Assembly (NCBI RefSeq): GCF_030272615.1
Contig: NC_081412.1
Span: 479,043,157-479,107,156, forward strand
DNA length: 64,000 nt
Origin: Cryptomeria japonica
Taxonomy: Eukaryota; Streptophyta; Pinopsida; Cupressales; Cupressaceae
Reading direction: 5' to 3'
Numbering within the stretch: position 1 is the stretch's first letter; the number at the start of each line of letters is the position of its first letter. Position numbers and translations under genes: made by a program. The notes below the pieces were generated by a model, which saw nothing but the letters and a program-made list of their open reading frames with translations, did no database searches and was not told the DNA's origin. This document shows, in pieces, positions 34,147 through 44,110 of the stretch.

Positions 34147-34550
34147 TCAAAGAAAAGAATGTTGAACCTAAGCTCTAAATCCTTTCTTACTTTTTCACTT
34201 AAGCTAAACTTTGGTGCTTTTTGTTATCTAGAAGCTAAACTTTGGTATTTTTTGTTATCTAGAGTTTGCTTTTCTAGCATTAGTTCTAGATGTAGTTGAA
34301 GCTCCTACTTTGCATTGCTTTAGTTCTCCTAATTTTAGCATTAGGGTTTTGCACCTAGGGTTTCATTCATCCTTTATAAGGATTCAGTCATTGGAATTGT
34401 ATTTGCAATTAATATTGTTTTGTGCAATAATACAAAATTCTCTGGTTGTTATAGATCATACAATCTTTGCTTGATCTCTTTTGTGTGATAGGTGTTTTTC
34501 TTTTGTTAAGATCTTGGTTTCTGTGGTTGATCATCAATTTTTATAGACTC

Positions 34551-35138
34551 CACCTGTCATTTCTTACCTTCTGCCCCTCTTGCAATACTTTATTTTATAT
34601 TATGACCTCTTTTTATTTTTACTGATGTATGTTGATCTTCATCATCTACTTCGGTTTTTTCTTGCTTAACAGTTGAAGAACTTTTTAATATTTAGATTTT
34701 CTTCATTGCAGAAAATATTTATTTAAAACTGGGATTTATGTCTCTAGTGTATATTCTAGCATAGAGGTTTCCTTAAAATTGAAAGATACCGTGGAGGTCT
34801 TTTTTTTAATGGCTGGTATTGCACTTAAATGTTTTGAAGATAGTAATTACGTGAAATTTGGTATATCTCGAGCTAATTGAAAACAAAGCAAGTAATTTTT
34901 TTTCTCATTAATCTGTTTTTAGTAGCCATCTGATGCATCCTGTAAAGATTGTACTAGTAAGTAGTACTTGTACTTGAAGAGGAAATATAATTTTGACAAA
35001 ATTTTTCCAAAATATATGAATTGATTATTAATAAGAAATGGGAAAATGGTTCATATGGATTCTATAGTAAATGAAGAAAATTTCTTGGCATTAGTAACTA
35101 AGTTTACAAGGTAATATTCTTTTTGCGATATTTTTTGC
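34551..35138. other. Unassigned spacer, no gene seen
   Basis: T-rich, low-complexity sequence to the right of the GACTC target copy. With 9441-10009 it forms the locus into which the 24.5 kb element inserted. Some polypyrimidine-AG sequences (TTCTTGCTTAACAG, TCTTCATTGCAG) could be chance splice acceptors. No protein similarity is recognised. Confidence 0.4.
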
Positions 35139-35549
35139 TGCAAAATGCAAGATAAATACAAGGCATCAAGAGAAGTGAAAGAGCATAGAATAGCTCAAGA
35201 CAACAGGGAGACAACTCTTTACAATGAGGCTTAACAACCTTTATATAGAAAACTCATTTCAGAGGAGAGACCATTGGTCAAGGAAGAGAAGCCTTGACCC
35301 TTGTGTGTGCAGAGGAATGTCAGTCAGGGAATGCAGGGAAGTGCATGCACCTAACTTGGTGTACATGCAAGCAACTCAACCATACCTTGACAAGGCAATC
35401 CCAAGAGGAAAAGTACTTCTAGAAGGTGGATTGCCTGACATTCCAAAGTCAGAGCACGCAAGCATGACATGAAGGCCAACAAGTAACCATAAATAAGCAT
35501 GGCCCTGTACTCCACTTGATGGAAATCCTGCAAAAATCATTAAATGCGT

Positions 35550-35792
35550 CCCTATGGCTCCATGAAAGAAAGTGTACAAGTTGCAAGATTTGGTTAAGCA
35601 TTAAGAGCTTTGAGTGTTGATCACGCCATTAGGAAGTGTTGCAAGTCGTCGGAAGTCGGAAGACTTGCCCCTGTGGCTCCATGAAAGAAAGTGTACAAGT
35701 TGCAAGTTTTGGTGAAGCATTAAGAGCTTTGAGTTTTGATCACACCATCGGGAAGTGTTGCAAGTCGTCGGAAGTTAGAAGACTTGGGAAAC
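35550..35792. repeat. 119-bp tandem duplication
   Basis: CCATGAAAGAAAGTGTACAA recurs at 35561 and 35680, each followed by GTTGCAAG, CATTAAGAGCTTTGAGT, TTGATCAC and AAGTGTTGCAAGTCGTCGG. A few substitutions separate the copies. It borders the minisatellite. Confidence 0.85.
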
Positions 35793-35799
35793 TTGGGTT

Positions 35800-36720
35800 T
35801 CCCGAGTTTGGAAGGAAAACGGACTCAGAACTTGGGATTTTGAGATTCTGGGATTCCGAGGTTCAAAGAAGGCAAAGGCTTTGGAACTTGGGAATTTTGG
35901 GATTCCGGGGTTCTGATGAGGAAAAGGCTTAGGAACTTGGGAATTTCAGGATTGTGGGGTTCCGAGAAGGAACAGGCTTAGGAATTTGGGAAACTTTGGG
36001 ATTCCGGGGAGGAAAAATCTTAGGAACTTGGGAATCTCGAGATTCTGGGGTTCAAAGAAAGCAAAGGCTTAGGAACTTGGGAATTTCGGGATTCGGAGAT
36101 TCCAGGAAGGAAAAGGCTTAGGAACTTGGGAATTCCGAGATTCTAGGGTTCAAAGAAGGCAAAGGCTTAGGAACTTGGGAATTTTGGGATTCTGGGAAGG
36201 AAAAAGGCTTAGGAACTTGGGAATTTCGGGATTCTGGGGTTCCGAGAAGGAAAAGGCTTAGGAACTTGGGAATTTCGGGATTTCGAGAATCTGGGGAGGA
36301 AAAGGCTTAGGAACTTGGGAATTTTGGGATTCCGAGAAGGAAAAGGCTTAGGAACTTGGGAATTTCGGGATTCCAAGGAGGAAAAGGCTTAGGAACTTGG
36401 GAATTTTGGGATTCCGGGGTTCCAGGGAGGAAAAAGCTTTAGGAACTTGGGAATTTCGGGATTTCGGGGTTCCAGGCAGGAAAAGGCTTAGGAACTTGGG
36501 AATTTCGAGATTCCAAGGTTCTAGGGTTTCGAGGAGGAAAAGGCTTAGGAATTGGGAATTTTGGGATTCCGAGGTTCCAGGGTTCAAAGAAGGCACAGGC
36601 TTAGGAACTTGGGAATTTCGGGATTTCGGGGTTCCAAGAAGGAAAAGGCTTAGGAACTTGGGAATTTCGGGATTCCGGGGTTCCGGGAAGGAAAAGGCTT
36701 ACGAAACTTGTGTTTCCAGA
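35800..36720. repeat. Minisatellite, about 18 units of 41-58 bp (GGCTTAGGAACTTGGGAAT)
   Basis: Units combine AGGCTTAGGAACTTGGGAAT, TTCGGGATTCCGGGGTTCC and GAGGAAAA. Length varies by insertion of extra GATTCCGAGGTTCCAGG pieces. The array is open in one plus frame (36397-36846; repeated RNLGISGFRGS) and one minus frame; both are by-products of the repeat, not genes. Confidence 0.9.
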
Positions 36721-37167
36721 GCTTGGAAGACTTGGGAAACTTGGGTTTCCGGGTGTATGACTTCTGTCTCCCTACGAGACAACACTTCACATTTCATGAT
36801 GCCCTTGTTTCTTTCCTTGATCAACTGGGGCAGCGTTGGTCCATAAAACATATCTGTGATCGGTTCTCACTGGTGGACCCAGGGTGTCATAAAAAAGACA
36901 AGAAGATTCAAAAATGAAGAATACGCTTACCTCATTATAAGTTGTCATTCTTCACTAGTGGAAAAAGCTACATTGGAATTCCAACCTACTAGAACTTCTT
37001 CACCGAGTTCTCACCTAATTGCAGCCATTAGATTTTGCAATTTAATTCAAATGTAGAGTCCTCTCTCTCTGCCATTGAGAATTATGGGGATCCTTTATCC
37101 CACAAATCACCAAAAGATGTCTGAAAGAAAGTGTTCTATTTGTGTCTTGTAATATTCTTCAAGTATC

Positions 37168-39346
37168 TGTTGATGTGGCTAAAATCGCGGAACTATGACT
37201 TCATCCGGTCAACGTTGAATAGAATGCTAAGTATCCTATCCTCTCTTGAGATAAGGAAATCCCTAATACTGTTTTAAATTGATCAATGGGGGATGACCTT
37301 AAGGTTTTGGTTGTCAGGTCTTGACTGCAGGATAACTCAACAGTTGATGTGTTTTGCTGGAAACACAAAGGGGACTTACATTTTGTAACAAGCTGGTCTG
37401 TTGCAATTTTCGGATTGCGAAATAAAAGAAAAAGGGAAGGGTTCAGGAAGTCTAGGACAAGGAAGATAACAGTTGATGCAGCGGGTAGACAGATTTCGAT
37501 AAACCAGTTCTTGTTTCGCTAGAGACACCCTCACAACTAGACAAGAACGGTGCAAGCTCCAAGGGATGAAGGATTTTCAGACCGGAAACATTTGTTTTAG
37601 GCACCCAATTCTGGCGCAGCCTAAGACGAACACCTACAGTTGAACTAAGCACAGTTTGGGTTCAGACTAACCATGCACGCTGACCCACAATCAACAGACC
37701 CCCAATGGTATGAACCAGAAATGCATCAAATACCCCTCTACACTTCACCATTAAAATCCCTGCACTCTAAAATTAAACAGCTGAAAGAAACCATGCAAAC
37801 AGACTAAAACCAAGATGATAAACACCAAATCAATGTCTATATATTGATTTCAGCTGCCTATTACAACAATTTCTGCAGCATCTCTATGCTACTACTAAAA
37901 TCTAACCTATTCTAACTCTAAAATCTAACTACAAAATTCTAACCCTTTACAAAAGAAAGGCCTCTACCTTTTATAGAATTTACAATTTTGAATCGAAGGG
38001 CAGGATTAACTGCATCCAAAGGCTGCAACCTGCCAACCAGAAACTGGCTGCCTTAACCCATGCCCATTAACTCTTAGTTATCCACCCAACCACTATCTCA
38101 ACTACCTGCAACTGTCTGGATTCAATTTGAGTCTATCCGGTAGTTGGACATAACTGTCCACAACTGACCTGTTTCCCCTTTGTTTCAAAATATCTTGAGT
38201 GGGGCCCATAGGCAGTTTTACAATTAAACAATTCCAGTTTTCAAAAACTGAACTTCTGGAATTAAATCCAGCTATGTATTTCTCGAGAATGCATAGACTT
38301 GCTGCATTTAGAGTGTTCTTCGGTCTTTGGTCTCGGTGATGGACTTCAGCTTTGTGGTCTGGTGGCACAACTGCGTGCTTCCCAATGCTCGGTTCCGATC
38401 TCCCATTCCTGTAGCTTGTTCCTGCATCTTCTTCTTCAGCTTCTAGCGCCTGGCTCCTTGACATTTCAGACCTTATCCTGGTTCTTTGGGACGATGCCTT
38501 CGACTTGCGAACAATCAATCTCACTTTAATAAATCAATTTGAAAAATTAATTAAATTAATTTAACAAACATTAAATTTTAACGTTTGGCTCGAGAAGCTC
38601 TTTGTGAGATGAATCTTTAAATGGTTTTCGCTTGATAGAGGTGAAATGTGAGATTTTATTTTAAATGCTCATTTGCCTCTCTCTTTGGAATTTCGTGCAT
38701 ATTAGGCAATTTGAAACCTCTAAGCATTTTTTGAATTTTGGCATATGAGGATTTCGACTTATTAGATTTTCGGCCAAAAAGGCCTTTTGCAAAGTTATTA
38801 TAACGCCTCTCTTCTAACATCTTCACGATTTCAGCCTAAAAGGCCATATTGCCAAATTTTAAGTGATTTCGGCCTAAAACGCCTTTTTGTCAAATTTTAA
38901 GTGATTTCGGCCTAAAAGGCCTGTTTGCAAACTTTAAGTGATTTCGGCCTAAAAGGCCTTTTTGCAAACTTTAAGTGATTTTGGCCTTAAAGGCCTTTTT
39001 GTAGACTTTTAAGTGATTTCGGCCTAAGAGGCCTTTTTGCAAACTTTTAAGTGATTTCACCTTTACTTCTCATTTTTGTGTTTCCGAGTTAGGTCATTTT
39101 CGGCCCAAAAGCATATTTTCACGATTTTAATGATTTTCGGGACTTGTGACATTTTCGGCTCAAAGGTATCATTTGCGCGACTTTCAACTGTTGTTTCATT
39201 TTCGGCTTACAAGCCGAGTTTGCAAGACTGTGAAGCTTTATCATTTTCGGCGACGCTTCCTTCATTTCTCTCCTACTACGCAGGCAGACCAAACTCAAAA
39301 CGGGGGTCCTTGTCAATGACGGGGTGTGTGTGCTATACACACAACA
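37168..39346 (-). repeat. 3' LTR of E2 (2179 bp)
   Basis: Reads TGTTGATGTGGCTAAAATCG at its plus-strand left edge and CTATACACACAACA at its right. TATA on the minus strand, TTCTATAAAAGG, at 37978-37968; R-U5 is therefore about 0.81 kb and U3 about 1.37 kb. Compared with the other LTR it lacks about 120 bp (between TTTTCGGCGA and CGCTTCC) and two copies of a 24-bp unit. Confidence 0.9.
38762..39060. repeat. GGCCTAAAAGGCC palindromic array, E2 left LTR
   Basis: Seven to eight units of about 37 bp, AAGTGATTTCGGCCTAAAAG then GCCTTTTTGCAAACTTT. The core GGCCTAAAAGGCC is an almost perfect palindrome. Situated in U3. Confidence 0.9.
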
Positions 39347-39364
39347 AATGGCAACTCGGCTAGG

Positions 39365-39382
39365 AAATGTTCTTGAACATTT
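39365..39382. promoter_or_regulatory. 18-bp palindrome next to the E2 3' LTR
   Basis: AAATGTTCTTGAACATTT: perfect 8-bp arms around a 2-base spacer, exactly 18 bases inside the LTR boundary. The same palindrome sits at the same distance in E3. Sequence 39347-40464 otherwise is untranslated interior with no gene seen. Confidence 0.7.
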
Positions 39383-40464
39383 CAAGGATGACTATCCGGA
39401 TCAAACCCCAGAATCTCTGGTATATACCCCACAAACCAACCAAATGACAGAAGACAGATTCAAAACAAAATGAGGTTGCAAACTGAATTAAGTCACCAAC
39501 CTTGAAAATCAAGTGTGTGCAGTGAAATTCACTCCAGCTTAGAGAAAGTTGAGATATCATCGTTTAGTTAATGCAAGCTACGTAGAGCGACTCCAACTCC
39601 AAAAGCAACCTGGATAGAGCCCCGTTGCTAGCAAGCGTCTATAGCCCCGACCGAGTTATCGCTTGTAAGGTCAGAGAGATTGCTCTGTTTCTGATAAATT
39701 TTCTTTTGAATACTGGCAGAGGTGTCTGTACTCCCAAAGCCAAGCATTTGATATTTCTTTGCTTTTCAATTTCTTTTCTTTTGATTTTTCTCTTTTTCTC
39801 ATTGGCTGGTAAGCAGTGAAGCTTATGTGGGATTGAGCGTTACAGTGGTCGCTGAAGCAAAGCTTCAGATTTTTCACTTGCATTGACTTCCCTTTGATAA
39901 AACGACAGACTTAAGCAATTTTAAGCGTTTGAAAGTGCAGTGATCGCAATTTTGGTGACAAAATGCAGTAAGCAACTAAATTTTTAGAATGAATAAGTCT
40001 TAAACCAAATGAGCTGACTACGGGGGCAACCGTCAATTAGGTGCTCTACCAAAGTCGGCATCCAAGAAATGAGCGGGAAAAAACTTTCCGACTTTGTACA
40101 CCAGTGCTGGGAAAAGCAAACATACCCTTCACAAAAACTGACAGGGAGACAACCCCTTCCGAAAGGACACCTACACTACGGAAAGCAAACTATCTAAAGC
40201 AGAAAACAGGAAATCTAAGCTAAAAATAGAAAACGAACTAAAAACAGAAAACAAAAACCTAAACTAACTATGTACAAGAAGAGACCGATTGTACAAAATG
40301 CAGACTATATGTATACGTTCCCGACTCAGGGTGATTTCTCAGTATGTGCAGCAGTAACAGGGCAACGGGAACAATTCTCAGTTTGGCTTGTTTGTCTTTA
40401 TACACTGAAAATAAAATTTTCAGTTGGTCACTCTCAGGTTTAACCAAGATCTCAAGCAAAATTA

Positions 40465-41625
40465 TCAATTGGGGAAGTTCATTAGGTCCGTGATTAATCC
40501 ATTTATAGGTTGCTTTCCCAGAATATTCAAAATTAAATTGAATTTTTTTTCAGAATTAACAGCAGGAGGGAAAGAAACAACCTGGTGTGTTTTTGAGTTA
40601 TGCAGAGTGTCGGGCAGCGGAAGATCTTTAGCAGCTGTATCAGGAGGTTGCCATTGGTGGTGGACTTTCTCGATAGCATCCGCATCGAATTCCACATTGG
40701 GTTGCGCAGGCTGAAAATCAGTCTTGAAACTGAACTCGAACTTAGGAAAGAGGGGTGCATCATTTGTCGGTGCATCTTTGGATTGAATGAACAGTGCAAC
40801 CTTATGCACTTGTGTTAGCATGTCTTCAAACGGTAGGGACTCTTTGATTGATTGATCCTCAAAAACGTCCTCGACGGACTCCTGGACTACATTGTCCATT
40901 GGTGAGGCTGTTGCAAACTGCCCCTCAACTCGTGGCTGATCCACAAAGCTCACTTGATCGTCCTCTTGAACACTGTCCTCATCAGTTGCAGGGATAATAA
41001 ATTCATCTGCTGCCTTGGTTTGATTGATTGGTTCATCTTGCTCAGCACTTGATAGCTCCATCCTAACATCATCGGGGAGTGCGGCGCTGCATTGGTTTTG
41101 CGATCTTCTGCGCTCATCTGCAGCAAGATAGGTACTCCATTCTTTGCTGGTGATAGGCTCTTCTGGTTCTTTTGACAGTCCAAAGTGGGCTTTGACTTGA
41201 CTGATTGCCTCCATGCATAGCGAGCAAGCGAATTCTGAATGTGGGGTATGGTGAATTCTGCACCACCAAGGTGACAGCACGTTCTCTAAGCATAACTCCT
41301 CTTCGAGACCAAACTGGTTCTCAATCAAATTCTTGAATCTTGTAAACTCATCGATGCTTGACGGAGGACTAGAGATATCCAACTGTGCTAACTTCTCCGG
41401 TTTGGAAATATCCCAAAAAAATATTTGTCCCTACAGTGCTAACTCGACCCTTGACAAAAATGTCAAGCAATTCAATTCTCCGTGCACTATGGTGCCATGA
41501 ATTTTGCAGTGAGCTACAGATGTGAACTCGGATAACTGCCTTGGATACAACTGCAGACTTAGCCTTTGCTGGATCTAGAAAATTTTGGACTGCGAACAAT
41601 CTTCATGAAGCGACTGACCATACAT
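40465..41625 (-). pseudogene. Gag-like protein of E2
   Basis: The start is set at 41625 by alignment with E1 and E3 (MYGQSLHEDC); a 305-codon uninterrupted stretch (41382-40465) follows after two upstream stops. Blocks: CLTFLSRVELAL, IFFWDI, then WWCRIHHTPHSEFACSLC with MEAISQV (41267-41187), the C-x2-H-x3-H-x4-C-x2-C motif. The middle is acidic (SSAEQDEPINQTKAADEF, ATDEDSVQEDDQVSFVDQ); the C-terminus has VHHQWQPPDTAAKD and THQVVSFPPAV. About 387 codons, shorter than in E3. Probably a capsid-like protein; the interpretation as Gag rests on position after the primer site. Confidence 0.65.
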
Positions 41626-41761
41626 TTTGACTCAGAACTTTTTGGTATTTTCAGATTTTCTAATTTTTTGGCTTTTCTGGTTTAACAGGGATCTTGCATA
41701 TCCCAAATATAGCATTTAAATTGGCTCAATGGACTAACTTGCTGCAAGGAACCTGATAAGG

Positions 41762-41780
41762 GGCCCTCCTTCTAGCGCCA
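41762..41780 (-). other. Primer-binding site of E2
   Basis: Minus strand TGGCGCTAGAAGGAGGGCC, four bases from the LTR edge (AATTC spacer). Same core as E1 and E3. Confidence 0.75.
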
Positions 41781-41784
41781 ATTC

Positions 41785-44105
41785 TGTTGACGTGGCTAAA
41801 ATCGCGGAACTACGACTTCATCCGGCCAACGCAGAATAGAATGCTAATTATCCTATCCTCTCTTGAGATAAGGAAATCCCTAATGGTGTTTTAAATTGAT
41901 CAATGGGGGGTTACCTCAAGGTTTTGGTTGTCAGGTCTTGACTGCAGGATAACTCAGCAGTTGATGTGTTTTGCTGGAAACACAAAGGGGACTTACATTT
42001 TGTAACAAGCTGGTCTGCTACGATTTTAGGATTTCGAAATAAAAGAAAAAGGGAAGGGTTTAGGAAGTCTAAGGACAAGGAAGATAACAGTTGATGCAGA
42101 GGGTAGACAGATTTCGATAAACCAGTTCTTGTTTCGCCAGAGACACCCTCACAACTAGACAAGAACGGTGCAAGCTACAAGGGATGAAGGATTTTCAGAC
42201 CGGAGACATTCGTTTTAGGCACCCAATTCTGGCGCAGCCTAAGACGAACACCTGCAGTTGAACTAAGCACAGTTTGGGTTCAGACTAACCATGCACGGTG
42301 ACCCACAATCAGCAGGCCCACAATGGTATGAACCAGAAATGCATCAAATACCCCTCTACACTTCACCATTAAAATCTCTGCACTCTAAATTAACCAGCTG
42401 AAAAAAACCATGCAAACAGACTAAAAACAAGATGATAAACATCAAATCAATGTCTATATATTGATTTCAGCTACCTATTACAACAATTTCTGCAACATCT
42501 CTTTGCTACTACTAAAATCTAACCTATTCTAACTCTAAAATCTAACCCCAAAATTCTAACCCTTTACAAAAGAAAGGCCTCTGCCTTTTATAGAATTTAC
42601 AATTTTGAATCGAAGGGCAGGATTAACTGCATCCAAAGGCTGCAACCTGCCATCCAGAAGCTGACAGCCTTAACCCATGCCCATTAACTCTTAGGTATCC
42701 ACCCAACCACTATCTCAACTACCTGCAACTGTCTGGATTCAATTTGAGTCTATCCGGTAGTTGGACATAACTGTCCACAACTGACTTGTTTCTTCTTTGT
42801 TTCAAAATATCTTGAGTGGCGCCCACAAGCAATTTTACATTAAAACAGTTTCAGTTTTCAAAAACTGAACTTTTGGAATTAAATGCAGTTGTGTATTTCT
42901 CGAGAATGCATAGACTTGCCGCATTCAGAGTGTTCTTCGGTCTTTGGTCCCGGTGGTGGACTTCAACTTTGTGGTCTGGTGGCACATCAACACGTTTCCC
43001 AATGCTCGGTTCCGATCTCGCGCTCCTGCAGCGCGTTCCTGCATCTTCTTCTTCAGCGTCCAGTGCCTGGCTCCTTGACGTTTCAGACCTTCTCCCGGTT
43101 CTTCGGGACGATGCTTTCGACCTGCGAACAATCAATCTCACTTTAATAAATCAATTTGAAAAATTAATTAAATTAATTTAACAAACATTAAATTTTAATG
43201 TCTGGCTCGAGAAGCTCTTTGTGAGATGAATCTTTAAATGTTTTTCACTTGATAGAGGTGAAATGTGAGATTTAATTTTAAATGCTCATTTGCCTCTCTC
43301 TTTGGAATTTCGTGCATATTAGGCAATTTGAAACCTCTAAGCATTTTTTGAATTTCGGCCTATGAGGATATCAACTTATTAGATTTTTAGCCAAAAAGGC
43401 CTTTTGCAAAGTTATTAAAACGCCTCTCTTCTAACATCTTCATGATTTCAGCCTAAAAGGCCATTTTGCCAAATTTTAAGTGATTTTGGCCTAAAAGGCC
43501 TTTTTGCCAAATTTTAAGTGATTTCGGCCTAAAAGGCCTTTTTGCAAACTTTAAGTGATTTCGGCCTAAAAGGCCTTTTTGCAAACTTTTAAATGATTTC
43601 GGCCTAAAAGGCCTTTTTGCAAACGTTTAAGTGATTTCACCTTTACTTCTCATTTTTGCATTTTCGGGTTAGAAGGTCATTTTTGCGTTTTCAGGTTAGA
43701 AGGTCATTTTTGCGTTTTTGGGTTAGAAGGTCATTTTCGGCCCAAAAGCATATTTTCACGATTTTTATGATTTTCGGGACCTATGACATTTTCTGCCGAA
43801 AGGTCTCATTTGCGTGACTTTCAATTGTTGTTTCATTTTCGGCTTACAAGCCGAGTTTGCAAGACTATGAAGATTGATCATTTTCGGCGATTTAACTATT
43901 TTGCGAGATTTCAGAGGGCATGAAACTTCTGAACTTTATCCTTTTGCTCATTCTGCTAAGCAAAATTGGGTTTCTAAGGCAACTCACGCGAGGTTTACTT
44001 CAAAGCATTGAACGCTTCCTTCATTTCTCTCTTACTACACGAGCAGACCAAACACAAAACGGGGGTCCCTATCAATGACGGGGTGTGTGTGCTATACGCA
44101 CAACA
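41785..44105 (-). repeat. 5' LTR of E2 (2321 bp)
   Basis: Plus-strand edges TGTTGACGTGGCTAAAATCG and CTATACGCACAACA. TATA (minus) at 42595-42585, 810 bp from the LTR end. GGCCTAAAAGGCC array at 43375-43640. A 24-bp unit (GGTTAGAAGGTCATTTTTGC) is triplicated at 43668-43735. Carries about 120 bp (43891-44012) missing from the other LTR. Confidence 0.9.
43375..43640. repeat. GGCCTAAAAGGCC palindromic array, E2 right LTR
   Basis: Six units of about 37 bp, the same sequence as at 38762-39060, with one unit fewer. Embedded in U3. Confidence 0.9.
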
Positions 44106-44110
44106 GTATC

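Larger units (their letters stand above)
26908..34186 (-). mobile_element. L1-type LINE, about 7.3 kb, full-length layout but decayed
   Basis: Minus-strand element with a 10-bp target duplication TTACTTTTTC (26898-26907 and 34187-34196). Its 3' end reads ACCGATCAAAAA, a typical plant LINE tail. Order on the minus strand: ORF1 with a DUF4283-like region and CCHC knuckle, ORF2 with endonuclease, RT, zf-RVT and RNase H, then an extra open region of about 230 codons before the tail. Stops and frameshifts throughout indicate an old copy. It inserted into the 3' LTR of the 10010-34545 element. Confidence 0.9.
10010..34545 (+). mobile_element. LTR retrotransposon with initiator-Met PBS, inflated to 24.5 kb by nested insertions
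   Basis: LTRs of about 391 bp lie at 10010-10400 and 26847-34545 (the latter interrupted by a LINE). A perfect 5-bp target duplication GACTC flanks the whole (10005-10009 and 34546-34550). TGGTATTAGAGC follows the 5' LTR and a purine tract with 11 G precedes the 3' LTR. Own internal sequence is only about 2.3 kb (10413-11456 and 25617-26846) and contains a CCHC zinc-knuckle frame but no protease, integrase or RT. It is therefore non-autonomous, and the primer site alone does not decide between copia and other groups. The left LTR starts TTTTGGAG where the right starts TGCTGGAG. Confidence 0.8.
26847..34545 (+). repeat. 3' LTR of the 10010-34545 element, split by the LINE
   Basis: LTR sequence runs 26847-26907 and resumes at 34197-34545 after the LINE and its second target copy. 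It includes a local duplication of CTAAACTTTGGT-type text (34205-34255) not present in the left LTR. Ends TTTTTATA where the left LTR ends CTTCTACA; GACTC follows. Confidence 0.8.
35139..36900 (-). mobile_element. LTR-like block (minus strand) with an internal minisatellite
   Basis: On the minus strand it begins TGTCTTTTTTATGACACCCT and ends near TTGCATTTTGCA. TTCTATATAAAGG at 35250-35239 (minus) is a convincing TATA box, and text after it (CTCATTGTAAAGAG, TTGTCTCCCTG) resembles an R region. No matching target duplication was found at these ends (TTTGC versus AGAAG), so the boundaries are tentative. Its U3 contains a 119-bp duplication and the long minisatellite listed separately. Confidence 0.35.
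37168..44105 (-). mobile_element. Element E2: complete gag-only LTR retrotransposon, 6938 bp
   Basis: Two long LTRs (37168-39346 and 41785-44105) enclose a 2.4 kb interior. A perfect 5-bp target duplication GTATC flanks it (37163-37167 and 44106-44110). LTR termini on the minus strand are TGTTGTGTG...CGTCAACA. A primer site TGGCGCTAGAAGGAGGG lies next to the right LTR (minus-strand 5' LTR), followed by one gag-like frame. No pol. It belongs with E1 and E3 by primer site and protein. Its U3 array is GGCCTAAAAGGCC-type and it has no U3 ORF. Confidence 0.9.

Noticed and set aside
36397-36846. 149-codon plus-strand frame with repeated RNLGISGFRGS
   Set aside because: Direct translation of the minisatellite; unit length varies and frames shift between units, so not a repeat protein gene.
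38102-38529. 140-codon minus and 76-codon plus frames in the E2 LTR (paralleled at 42816-43181)
   Set aside because: Duplicated because they are in both LTRs; frames on both strands differ between copies and contain no recognisable motif, so treated as LTR sequence.
38762-39060. CRISPR-like regularly spaced palindromes
   Set aside because: The 37-bp units are directly tandem with no unique spacers, and the context is a plant LTR.
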